This document shows positions 16,346-23,818 of a DNA stretch of 33,946 nt, one piece after another; the first letter of the stretch is position 1; each line of letters starts with the position of its first letter. The stretch spans positions 1 through 33,946 of the forward strand of contig CAYJKB010000019.1 in NCBI GenBank assembly GCA_964370625.1, in the 5' to 3' direction. The position numbers and the translations under genes are program-made. Source of the DNA: CAYJKB01 sp964370625. GTDB lineage: Bacteria; Bacillota; Clostridia; Oscillospirales; Butyricicoccaceae. The notes under the pieces are model-generated. The model saw nothing but the letters and a program-made list of their open reading frames with translations, was not told where the DNA came from and made no database searches.

Positions 16346-16906
16346 ATGATGACTGAACTTTCACTTAATATTTTAGATGTAGCAGAAAATGGCATACGTG
16401 CAGGTGCAAAATACATTGCACTTGAAGTTGATGTAGATACAAAAGCTAACGAAATTCGTATTATAATTTGTGATGATGGCTGTGGGATGAGTGAAGAACA
16501 GACAAAATCTGTAACGAACCCATTTTATACAACAAGAACTACAAGAAAAGTAGGATTAGGCGTTCCTTTTTTCAAGCAGGCTGCTGAAAGTGCAGGCGGA
16601 ACATTTGATATAACATCTGATGAAGGTGTTGGCACAAGTGTTTTTGCAACTTTTAAATATGACCATGTGGACAGAATGCCACTAGGAGATATTTTTGCAA
16701 CTGTTCATTCATTACTTTTAACGCATGATGGAATTGATTTTTTCTTTAAATATTCAGTAGACGGCAGAGAATTTGCACTAGACACTGAAGAAATGTCAAA
16801 GATATTAGGAGATGATGTCTCTTTAATGGAACCAGAAGTGCTGGCGTTCATAGCTGACTATTTTAAAACTAACAAAAGTGAAGTCGATGGTGGATTATAT
16901 ATTTAA
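16346..16906 (+). CDS. GHKL-fold ATP-binding protein of the hydrogenase operon
   Basis: This 186-residue protein has a histidine-kinase-type ATPase domain: an N-box in LNILDVAENGIRAGAKYI, a G1 box CDDGCGM, and a G2 box GLGVPFF followed by a GTSVFATF strand. It lacks a dimerisation helix pair with phospho-acceptor His and any sensor domain, so it is not a complete two-component kinase. It resembles stand-alone anti-sigma-factor or MutL-type ATPases. The same kind of gene sits between hydC and hydB in many clostridial hydrogenase operons; its role there is unknown to me and could be regulation or maturation. The start at ATG 16346 has only a weak upstream site (GAGTGATG). Confidence 0.85.
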   Translation: MMTELSLNILDVAENGIRAGAKYIALEVDVDTKANEIRIIICDDGCGMSEEQTKSVTNPFYTTRTTRKVGLGVPFFKQAAESAGGTFDITSDEGVGTSVFATFKYDHVDRMPLGDIFATVHSLLLTHDGIDFFFKYSVDGREFALDTEEMSKILGDDVSLMEPEVLAFIADYFKTNKSEVDGGLYI

Positions 16907-16923
16907 AGAGAGGTGCACTAAAT

Positions 16924-17295
16924 ATGAAAACTTTAGAAGAACTTCGAGCGATTCGAGAAAAAATGCAAAAACAAGTTGGAGTAAGATCAGAAGGATCTGA
17001 AAAAACTCGTGTTGTTGTTGGTATGGCAACTTGCGGTATTGCAAGTGGTGCAAGACCAGTTTTAACAGCTTTAGCTGATCGTGTGCAAGAAGAAAATATG
17101 GCAACAAAAATCCAAGTAACTCAAACTGGATGCATTGGTCTATGTGAATATGAGCCAATTGTTGAAGTTTTAGAGCCAGGAAAAGAAAAAGTAACTTATA
17201 TCAAAATGACTGCCGAAAAAGCTGGAGAAGTATTTAATCTTCACCTAAAAGGCGGCCAACCGGTATTAAAATATACTTTAGTTAAAGGCGAATAA
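16924..17295 (+). CDS. Thioredoxin-like [2Fe-2S] ferredoxin of the hydrogenase operon
   Basis: This is a 123-residue protein. After an N-terminal helix it has the thioredoxin-like ferredoxin core beginning VVGMATCGIASGARPV and the second ligand pair TGCIGLCEYEP, close to the N-terminal domain of HydB. Only three ligand-type cysteines are obvious in these two motifs (one in ATCGIASG, two in GCIGLC), so the cluster may be atypical or absent. The gene lies between the ATPase-fold gene and hydB with short spacers and a good AGAGAGGTG site. It probably belongs to or serves the HydABC complex as a small electron carrier subunit. Confidence 0.82.
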   Translation: MKTLEELRAIREKMQKQVGVRSEGSEKTRVVVGMATCGIASGARPVLTALADRVQEENMATKIQVTQTGCIGLCEYEPIVEVLEPGKEKVTYIKMTAEKAGEVFNLHLKGGQPVLKYTLVKGE

Positions 17296-17311
17296 GGAAG
17301 GAGAGAATAAC

Positions 17312-19099
17312 ATGTATCGTTCACACGTTTTGGTATGTGGGGGGACTGGTTGTACTTCCTCAGGATGCCAAAAAGTTATTCAGGAATTAGATACTGAAAT
17401 TGCAGCATCAGGTCTTAATGGCGAAATTGATGTTGTAAAAACAGGATGTATGGGGCTATGTGCATTAGGGCCTACAATGGTAGTATACCCTGAAGCAGTT
17501 CTATACTCTATGGTAAAACCTGAAGACATTAAAGAAATAGTAGAAGAACATTTATTAAAAGGGCGTGTTGTAACTCGTCTTGTATATGATGAAACAGTTG
17601 CAGAAGAAAAAATTCTGCCACTTCAAGATACAGATTTCTACAAAAAACAAAACCGTATTGCACTTCGCAACTGTGGTGTAATCAACCCAGAGCTTATTGA
17701 TGAATACATAGGAACAGGCGGATATGAAGCACTTGCAAAAGCGTTAACAGAAATGACACCTGAAAGTGTTATTCAAACAATGCTAGATAGTGGTATACGT
17801 GGCCGTGGTGGTGCTGGTTTCCCTACAGGTATGAAATGGAAATTTGCAGCAGCTAGTGAATCTTCACAAAAATATGTATGTTGTAATGCCGACGAAGGCG
17901 ACCCAGGTGCATTTATGGACCGTGCTATCCTTGAAGGCGACCCACATGCTATTTTAGAAGCAATGGCAATCGCAGGTTATGCAATTGGTTCAAACCAAGG
18001 TTATATTTATGTTCGTGCAGAATATCCAATAGCTATTGACCGTTTAAATATTGCTATCGAACAAGCTCGTGATTATGGTGTGCTTGGTAAAAACATATTT
18101 GAAACAGGTTTTGATTTTGATATCGAACTTCGTTTAGGTGCTGGTGCATTCGTATGTGGTGAAGAAACTGCTCTTATGCGTTCAATTGAAGGAAATCGTG
18201 GAGAACCAACTCCAAGACCACCATTCCCAGCAGTTAAAGGTCTATTTAATAGCCCAACTATCTTAAACAACGTTGAAACTTATGCTAATATTGCTCAAAT
18301 CATTTTAAATGGTCCAGAGTGGTATGCAGCAATTGGTACAGAAAAATCTAAAGGTACAAAAGTATTTGCTTTAGGTGGTAAAGTAGAACATACAGGGCTT
18401 GTTGAAATTCCAATGGGTACAACACTACGTGAAATCGTTGAAGAAATCGGTGGTGGTGTTCCAGATGGCAAGAAATTTAAAGCGGCTCAAACAGGTGGTC
18501 CTTCAGGCGGATGTATCCCAGAAGAACACTTTGATGTTCCAATCGACTATGAAAACTTAATGGCTATCGGCTCTATGATGGGTTCTGGTGGTCTTATCGT
18601 TATGGATGAAGACAACTGTATGGTTGATATTGCGAAATTCTTCTTAGAATTTACAGTAGATGAATCATGTGGTAAATGTACTCCATGTCGTATTGGTACA
18701 AAAAGAATGTATGAAATGCTTGAAAAAATCACAGCTGGTAAAGCTACAATGGAAGACCTTGCAAAACTTGAAGAACTTTGTGAATACATCAAAGCAAACT
18801 CACTTTGCGGTTTAGGTCAAACAGCTCCAAACCCAGTTTTATCAACTCTACGCTACTTTAGAGATGAATATTTAGCTCATATTGTGGATAAAAAATGTCC
18901 ATCAGGTGTATGTAAGGATTTATTATCCTATGTGATTGATGCTGATAAATGTAAAGGCTGTACACTTTGTAAGCGTGCATGTCCAGCAGATGCTATCGCT
19001 GGTAATGTTAAAGAAAAACACATTATCGACCTTGAAAAATGTGTTAAATGTGGTCAATGTGTAGCTACTTGTCGTTTTGACGCTATTTATACACAGTAG
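17312..19099 (+). CDS. hydB: Bifurcating [FeFe] hydrogenase subunit HydB (NuoF-like, FMN and Fe-S)
   Basis: This is a 595-residue subunit. Residues 1-90 form a thioredoxin-like [2Fe-2S] domain (C14, C19, C46, C50). The NuoF core follows, with the FMN/NADH-binding motifs GRGGAGFPTGMKW and GAGAFVCGEETALM, then the SLBB segment FALGGKVEHTGLVE and the [4Fe-4S] motif SCGKCTPCRIG with its distal Cys in NSLCGLG. The C-terminus adds two ferredoxin clusters, CKGCTLCKRACP and CVKCGQCVATC. This is the full domain set of the flavin subunit at which electrons from NADH and reduced ferredoxin are merged or split in confurcating hydrogenases. GGAAGGAG precedes the ATG. Like hydA it uses more GGT and CGT codons than its neighbours, as expected of a highly expressed gene. 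Confidence 0.96.
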   Translation: MYRSHVLVCGGTGCTSSGCQKVIQELDTEIAASGLNGEIDVVKTGCMGLCALGPTMVVYPEAVLYSMVKPEDIKEIVEEHLLKGRVVTRLVYDETVAEEKILPLQDTDFYKKQNRIALRNCGVINPELIDEYIGTGGYEALAKALTEMTPESVIQTMLDSGIRGRGGAGFPTGMKWKFAAASESSQKYVCCNADEGDPGAFMDRAILEGDPHAILEAMAIAGYAIGSNQGYIYVRAEYPIAIDRLNIAIEQARDYGVLGKNIFETGFDFDIELRLGAGAFVCGEETALMRSIEGNRGEPTPRPPFPAVKGLFNSPTILNNVETYANIAQIILNGPEWYAAIGTEKSKGTKVFALGGKVEHTGLVEIPMGTTLREIVEEIGGGVPDGKKFKAAQTGGPSGGCIPEEHFDVPIDYENLMAIGSMMGSGGLIVMDEDNCMVDIAKFFLEFTVDESCGKCTPCRIGTKRMYEMLEKITAGKATMEDLAKLEELCEYIKANSLCGLGQTAPNPVLSTLRYFRDEYLAHIVDKKCPSGVCKDLLSYVIDADKCKGCTLCKRACPADAIAGNVKEKHIIDLEKCVKCGQCVATCRFDAIYTQ

Positions 19100-19112
19100 G
19101 AGGTAAGAAAAA

Positions 19113-20861
19113 ATGGAAATGTGCAATATAAAAATCAATGGTATGCCTATTCAAGTTGAAAAAGGTTTAACCATTTTAGAAGCAGCACGTGAAGCGGGAG
19201 TTCGTATCCCTACACTGTGTTATTTAAAAGAAATGAATGCAATTGGCTCATGTCGTATTTGTGTTGTTGAAGTTAAAGGTGCAAGAAACCTTGCAGCTTC
19301 TTGTGTACACCCTGTAAGTGAAGGTATGGAAATTAATACTAACACTCCACAGCTTTTAGACTCAAGACGTAAAACACTTCAACTTATCTTATCAGAGCAT
19401 AATCGTGAATGTTTAACATGTCCTAGAAGTAACAATTGTGAACTTCAAACACTTTGTAATGAGCTTGGCGTTGATGATGAAAACTACTACGAAGGATTTA
19501 GAGAACAACACGAAATCGATGATACAGCAGAACATATGTATCGTGATAATAACAAATGTATTCTTTGTCGTCGTTGTAGCGCTGTATGTGAAAAAATGCA
19601 AGGTGTAGCTGTAATTGGTCCTAACAAACGTGGATTTAATACAACTATCGGTTCTGCGTTTGAACTAGGTCTAGGCGATACTAGCTGTATCTCTTGTGGG
19701 CAATGTATCGTAGCATGTCCAACAGGCGCTCTACATGAAAAATCATATATAGATGATGTGTTAGAAGCTATTGCAGACCCTGATAAATATGTAATTGTTC
19801 AAACAGCTCCATCAGTTCGTGCTGGATTAGGTGAAGAATTCGGTTATCCAATCGGCACTGATGTTGAAGGAAAAATGGCTGCAGCTCTTCGCAGAATTGG
19901 ATTTAACAAAGTATTTGATACTGATTTTGCAGCTGACGTTACAATCATGGAAGAAGCTACAGAATTCTTACATCGTGTAAAAGAAGGTGGAGTATTACCA
20001 TTAATCACTTCATGTTCTCCAGGATGGGTTAAATACTGTGAACATTACTTCCCAGATTTATTACCACATGTATCAAGCTGTAAATCACCTCAACAAATGT
20101 TTGGTGCTTTAGCTAAAACATATTTCGCTGAAAAACAAGGAATTGACCCTGCTAAAATAGTATCTGTTAGCGTTATGCCTTGTACAGCTAAAAAATTCGA
20201 AATCGGTCGTGACGATCAAAATGCTGCTGGAGAAGGTATGCAAGATGTTGATATTTCTATCACAACTCGTGAACTTGCAGCTCTAATCCGTCGTTGTGGA
20301 CTTGAATTTAACATGATGCCAGAAGAAACATTTGATAACCCAATGGGCGAATCAACTGGTGCTGCTGTTATCTTCGGTGCTACTGGTGGTGTTATGGAAG
20401 CTGCACTTCGTACAGCTGTTGAAACACTAACTGGTGAAGAACTTGCATCTGTAGACTTTAATGATGTTCGTGGAACAAAAGGCATTAAAGAGGCTACTTT
20501 CAATGTTGCAGGTATGGATGTTAATGTAGCTGTTGTATCTGGGCTTGAAAATGCTAAAGTTGTTCTTGAGCGTATCAGAAGTGGCGAAGCTAATTATCAC
20601 TTTATCGAAGTTATGGCATGTTCTGGTGGTTGTGTAAATGGTGGTGGACAACCAGTTGTTCCAGCACATATTCGTAACTTTACTGATGTTCGTACTTTAC
20701 GTGCTGGTGTATTATATCGTAATGATGCTAATAAACCATTCCGTAAATCTCATGATAATCCATCAGTTAAAAAATTATATGATGAATACCTAGAAAAACC
20801 AGGTAGCCATAAGGCACATCATATTTTACATACTAGCTATGTAAAACGTACTATTAACTAA
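19113..20861 (+). CDS. hydA: Bifurcating [FeFe] hydrogenase catalytic subunit HydA
   Basis: This is a 582-residue catalytic subunit. Ligand motifs in order: a plant-type [2Fe-2S] domain (C36, C47, C50, C64), a His-ligated [4Fe-4S] cluster (H96, C100, C103, C109), two ferredoxin [4Fe-4S] clusters (C149-C152-C155-C159 and C192-C195-C198-C202), then the H-cluster domain with L1 TSCSPGW (C301), L2 MPCTAKKFE (C357) and L3 MACSGGCVNGGGQP (C503, C507). With HydB and HydC it forms the trimeric enzyme that couples H2 to NAD+ and ferredoxin. The second Cys of the usual L1 motif TSCCP is Ser302 here. AGGAGG lies eight bases before ATG 19113. A terminator follows. Confidence 0.97.
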   Translation: MEMCNIKINGMPIQVEKGLTILEAAREAGVRIPTLCYLKEMNAIGSCRICVVEVKGARNLAASCVHPVSEGMEINTNTPQLLDSRRKTLQLILSEHNRECLTCPRSNNCELQTLCNELGVDDENYYEGFREQHEIDDTAEHMYRDNNKCILCRRCSAVCEKMQGVAVIGPNKRGFNTTIGSAFELGLGDTSCISCGQCIVACPTGALHEKSYIDDVLEAIADPDKYVIVQTAPSVRAGLGEEFGYPIGTDVEGKMAAALRRIGFNKVFDTDFAADVTIMEEATEFLHRVKEGGVLPLITSCSPGWVKYCEHYFPDLLPHVSSCKSPQQMFGALAKTYFAEKQGIDPAKIVSVSVMPCTAKKFEIGRDDQNAAGEGMQDVDISITTRELAALIRRCGLEFNMMPEETFDNPMGESTGAAVIFGATGGVMEAALRTAVETLTGEELASVDFNDVRGTKGIKEATFNVAGMDVNVAVVSGLENAKVVLERIRSGEANYHFIEVMACSGGCVNGGGQPVVPAHIRNFTDVRTLRAGVLYRNDANKPFRKSHDNPSVKKLYDEYLEKPGSHKAHHILHTSYVKRTIN

Positions 20862-20871
20862 TTTAAATTTT

Positions 20872-20902
20872 AAAGGCTGTGATGTATATCATAGCCTTTA
20901 TT
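20872..20902 (+). terminator. Terminator of the hyd operon
   Basis: The 12-bp arms AAAGGCTGTGAT (20872-20883) and ATCATAGCCTTT (20888-20899), with one G-T pair, enclose GTAT and run into a short T-rich tail. It begins 11 bases after the hydA stop. Confidence 0.85.
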
Positions 20903-20932
20903 GATTTCGGAAAAGTATAAAAGGGAGAAAAT

Positions 20933-21172
20933 ATGAATTATAAAACAAGTGGAGTATGTTCAACTAACATTGAAATTGAACTTGACGGAAGTAAAATAAA
21001 AACAGTAGAATTTACAGGCGGGTGCAACGGAAACCTGAAAGGAATCAGTACACTTGTAGTTGGCATGGAAGTAAAAGATGCTATATCAAAGCTAAAAGGG
21101 ATTACATGTGGGGGAAAAAACACATCATGTCCAGATCAACTTGCACTTGCATTATCTCAAATTAAAAAGTAA
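20933..21172 (+). CDS. TSCPD-domain protein
   Basis: This small 79-residue protein matches the stand-alone TSCPD family: FTGGCNGNLKGISTLVVGM in the middle and GITCGGKNTSCPDQLALAL at the end, with the namesake TSCPD sequence. The TSCPD domain also occurs at the C-terminus of some B12-dependent ribonucleotide reductases, where its cysteines are thought to act in metal binding or redox. The function of free-standing copies is unknown. GGGAG lies at good distance before the ATG at 20933. It follows the hyd terminator and has a terminator of its own, so it is probably transcribed separately or by read-through. Confidence 0.88.
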   Translation: MNYKTSGVCSTNIEIELDGSKIKTVEFTGGCNGNLKGISTLVVGMEVKDAISKLKGITCGGKNTSCPDQLALALSQIKK

Positions 21173-21175
21173 ACG

Positions 21176-21213
21176 AAGGGTGTAGCAAAATAATATTTTG
21201 CTACACCCTTTTT
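21176..21213 (+). terminator. Terminator after the TSCPD gene
   Basis: The 16-bp arms AAGGGTGTAGCAAAAT (21176-21191) and ATTTTGCTACACCCTT (21195-21210) are perfect with a three-base loop and continue into T residues to 21213. It lies between convergent genes and may also stop the thioesterase transcript. Confidence 0.93.
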
Positions 21214-21239
21214 AGTGTAAATAAGCACATACAATAATC

Positions 21240-21950
21240 TTAATACTGTGCTAAAATTTGATTTAAAAATATACAGGTTTCTGTTGAATTAGTAAAAGGA
21301 AAAAGATGAGCACCGAAAATTTTATGGATTTTAAAGTTAGAAGCACAATTATTTTTCCATGAAATAAGCCCACTATCATTAATAGTTTTATCTTCAATCC
21401 CTGAAAGTATGTACACATCAGAGTTAATTAGAAAATTATCATGAATAGGAAAGTAATTTGCAATTACAGAAAAATCAGCTTTAAGTAACTCTAAATAGTT
21501 AGTGAAGATATTTTCATATTTATTTATACTGCTAATATTTCCACCAAAACATTCAAATAGCTCAAGCAATTTTGCTTGTGTTAATTCATCAGCTTTGAAT
21601 GTACTTTTGTGTGTAAAAGGAGAAGCAATACCAGAAAAAAATATACCACTAGGTATATTTAAGTTATTTTCAACAATAAGTTTATTGATTTCATATGCAA
21701 TTAAGCCACCAAAGCTATGCCCATATACAAAATATATGTCATCATCAGAAATTTGTGATTTAAATTCTGCAAACAGTTCTAATACCACAGCTCTCATATC
21801 AGTGTGAAATTGAGAATCTTTTTTAATACCACGACCCGATAATTCAAGGGGGATTAAAGTTATATTTTCATTCAAATGCCTTTTCCATTTTAAATAGCTT
21901 TTAGCAGAACCTGTTGCATAAGGTATACAAAACAATTTAATTTTTTTCAT
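21240..21950 (-). CDS. Type II thioesterase (GrsT/SrfAD-like alpha/beta hydrolase)
   Basis: This is a 236-residue alpha/beta hydrolase. It opens with KLFCIPYATGSAKSY, the type II thioesterase hallmark strand, then LELSGRG, the nucleophile elbow GHSFGG (Ser79), an acidic candidate at D187 and the catalytic His215 in GAHLFPF. Such enzymes hydrolyse misprimed acyl groups from the phosphopantetheine arms of non-ribosomal peptide or polyketide synthases. No synthase, carrier protein or Sfp-type gene is in the window, so it is an orphan here. The frame can be read upstream to 21998, but that part runs through a terminator hairpin; ATG 21950, with the lysine-rich beginning usual for the family, is the sensible start. 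The ribosome site AGAAAG is weak. Confidence 0.88.
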   Translation of the reverse strand: MKKIKLFCIPYATGSAKSYLKWKRHLNENITLIPLELSGRGIKKDSQFHTDMRAVVLELFAEFKSQISDDDIYFVYGHSFGGLIAYEINKLIVENNLNIPSGIFFSGIASPFTHKSTFKADELTQAKLLELFECFGGNISSINKYENIFTNYLELLKADFSVIANYFPIHDNFLINSDVYILSGIEDKTINDSGLISWKNNCASNFKIHKIFGAHLFPFTNSTETCIFLNQILAQY

Positions 21951-21974
21951 AAATTTATTCTTTCTAAATAGAAA

Positions 21975-22006
21975 TTGGTGATATGAATTACAGTTCATAT
22001 CACCAA
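21975..22006 (-). terminator. Terminator of the hydrogenase-GGDEF gene
   Basis: The 13-bp arms TTGGTGATATGAA (21975-21987) and TTCATATCACCAA (21994-22006) enclose six bases. On the minus strand a moderately T-rich tail follows. It starts eight bases after the stop of the fusion gene and separates it from the thioesterase. Confidence 0.78.
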
Positions 22007-22013
22007 CAAAGTT

Positions 22014-23756
22014 TTATTTTAAACAATTACGTCTATCAGCATCACGAATAGCTGTATAATAAGCCTGCTTATCTATATACATTTTTTTATCAGCTTCTTC
22101 TAATTTATCATTAAAATCATCTGAACTGTAACTGACAGAAACACCTATAGAAACAGCTAAATTTTCTTGAAGACTTAAAGCGTTACGCAAATCTTTAACT
22201 TTTTCAAAAAATGAGCTTAATGCAACTACGGTATCAAGAATTACAAATTCATCTCCACCAATTCTATAAATGTTATTAGCAAAAATCGATTTAAGCACAT
22301 TGGCACAGTTTATAATCATAGAATCTCCGAAAGCATGACCAAATTTATCATTGGCTTGCTTTAAACCATTAATATCGATATAAACAATACCAACTAACCC
22401 TGTGTGATTTTCTATAAGCTCTTCACATTTCATATTATAATGATTGCGATTTTTAGTACCAGTCAAATCATCGAAAAGGCTAAGCTTTTTAAATTTATTA
22501 AGTAAATAATGCCTACAGTTATTTTTATCATTGTGGCCAGTGGCAAGATCGTAAACAAAATTAAAACAATTTCCATATCCACAAGAAAAACAGTTCACAT
22601 TTCTATCAGCCTCTGTTATTTTTCCAAGTGATAAAAAAGCTTCTTCAACATCAACATTTTCGTCACGTTTATATTTTTGGCTTCTATCAACATAAGCTCT
22701 TATATAATCATCAAGATTTAATGAATCATCGAAATGTTTCATAAGCTCATCAGTATGACATTGAGCTAGATTTTGTTTAAAAGAATTTGTCACATAATCT
22801 ATTTCATTTTGTCTAGCAGTTTTATGAGTTCCTGTGCCTAAATTACACCCATGTTCACAATTTAAAGCATCAATTATAGTTGGGATTGGTCTACCTTGTT
22901 CAATATCTTCAACACATTCATCAAGGTATTCTTTAATATTATGTATGCCTTCAATTTGTTTAATCCAAACATCAGCACCTAAATGATATCTAACATTTTC
23001 AGACAAACCGCCTGGTCTTGCAAAAGCAAAACCTAACGAACCAGGAGTGTTTGAAAAATCTGTTTCAGATAAATTTTCGATATCAATTTTATTTTCTGAC
23101 AAATAATCAAGTAGTTTTGCAAAAGTTACATTATAGTCAACAGTCTTATCTGATTCAACAACTAATGATTCACGTTTTTTTCCTATACAAGGAGAGATAA
23201 ACACAATTTTATCAGTGATACCCTGAATTTTTTTAAGGTAAGTTACAAGACATATAACAGGGCTTTGAATAGGCGATAGATGACTTATCAATTCTGGCTT
23301 AAATTTCTCAACATAACTTACGACAACGGGACAAGGTTGAGCAATAATACCAGAAAGATTTTGTTCTTTAATTGCTTTTACATATGCCCAAGTGCAAATA
23401 TCTGCACCAAATGAAACATCATAAACTTGATTTACACCAATACTATGTAAATAAGTGATAAGTTTTTTTGTTGATGCAAAATTAAATCTAGCAGCTGGGG
23501 CAATTACAGCAGAAATCTTTTCTCCGTTTTTAAGTGCTTGAAAAAAATCAATAATATCATCATTAAAATCTCTTGCTGAATGATCACAAACAGATAAACA
23601 TTCACCACAAGAAATACAATATCCATCTTTAATAAATACCTTTCCATTATCAGCTTCGAAAAAAGCTTCATTTGCTCCGATAGGACATTTGTAAATACAC
23701 TTATTACATCCTAAACAGTTCTTATCTTTAGTATATATGAAACTGCTTTGCTCCAT
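22014..23756 (-). CDS. Sensory [FeFe] hydrogenase-like protein fused to a GGDEF diguanylate cyclase
   Basis: This 580-residue soluble protein is built of four parts. Residues 14-57 hold two ferredoxin [4Fe-4S] motifs (C14-C17-C20-C24, C47-C50-C53-C57). Residues ~82-315 form a hydrogenase large-subunit domain whose L1, L2 and L3 motifs read QPCPVVVSY (C142), SPCIGKK (C190) and NCEHGCNLGTG (C300, C304), so the four H-cluster cysteines are kept but the catalytic surroundings are changed. Residues 389-414 (C389, C392, C397, C414) match the CFSCGYGNC-type [4Fe-4S] module. Residues ~425-575 form a GGDEF domain with an intact GGDEF at 500-504, DINGLKQAND and GHAFGD, and no RxxD inhibitory site. I infer an H2 or redox sensor that makes c-di-GMP. 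It lies 62 bases downstream of the receiver-GGDEF gene, probably in one operon. Confidence 0.92.
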   Translation of the reverse strand: MEQSSFIYTKDKNCLGCNKCIYKCPIGANEAFFEADNGKVFIKDGYCISCGECLSVCDHSARDFNDDIIDFFQALKNGEKISAVIAPAARFNFASTKKLITYLHSIGVNQVYDVSFGADICTWAYVKAIKEQNLSGIIAQPCPVVVSYVEKFKPELISHLSPIQSPVICLVTYLKKIQGITDKIVFISPCIGKKRESLVVESDKTVDYNVTFAKLLDYLSENKIDIENLSETDFSNTPGSLGFAFARPGGLSENVRYHLGADVWIKQIEGIHNIKEYLDECVEDIEQGRPIPTIIDALNCEHGCNLGTGTHKTARQNEIDYVTNSFKQNLAQCHTDELMKHFDDSLNLDDYIRAYVDRSQKYKRDENVDVEEAFLSLGKITEADRNVNCFSCGYGNCFNFVYDLATGHNDKNNCRHYLLNKFKKLSLFDDLTGTKNRNHYNMKCEELIENHTGLVGIVYIDINGLKQANDKFGHAFGDSMIINCANVLKSIFANNIYRIGGDEFVILDTVVALSSFFEKVKDLRNALSLQENLAVSIGVSVSYSSDDFNDKLEEADKKMYIDKQAYYTAIRDADRRNCLK

Positions 23757-23818
23757 TGTCCCACCACCTTCCTAAATATTGATTTTTCAATATTTATTTT
23801 TGATAAAGTTAAATCAGT

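Noticed and set aside
18073..18792. Minus-strand reading frames inside hydB
   Set aside because: They are shadows of a well-supported gene, without ribosome sites or recognisable domains.
21951..21998. Upstream extension of the thioesterase reading frame
   Set aside because: It runs through the terminator hairpin of the preceding gene and adds residues not found in the family.
22014..23756. Catalytic H2-evolving hydrogenase
   Set aside because: The motifs around the H-cluster cysteines depart from TSCCPxW, MPCxxKxxE and MACxxGCxxGGG, and the protein ends in GGDEF, which fits a sensor better.
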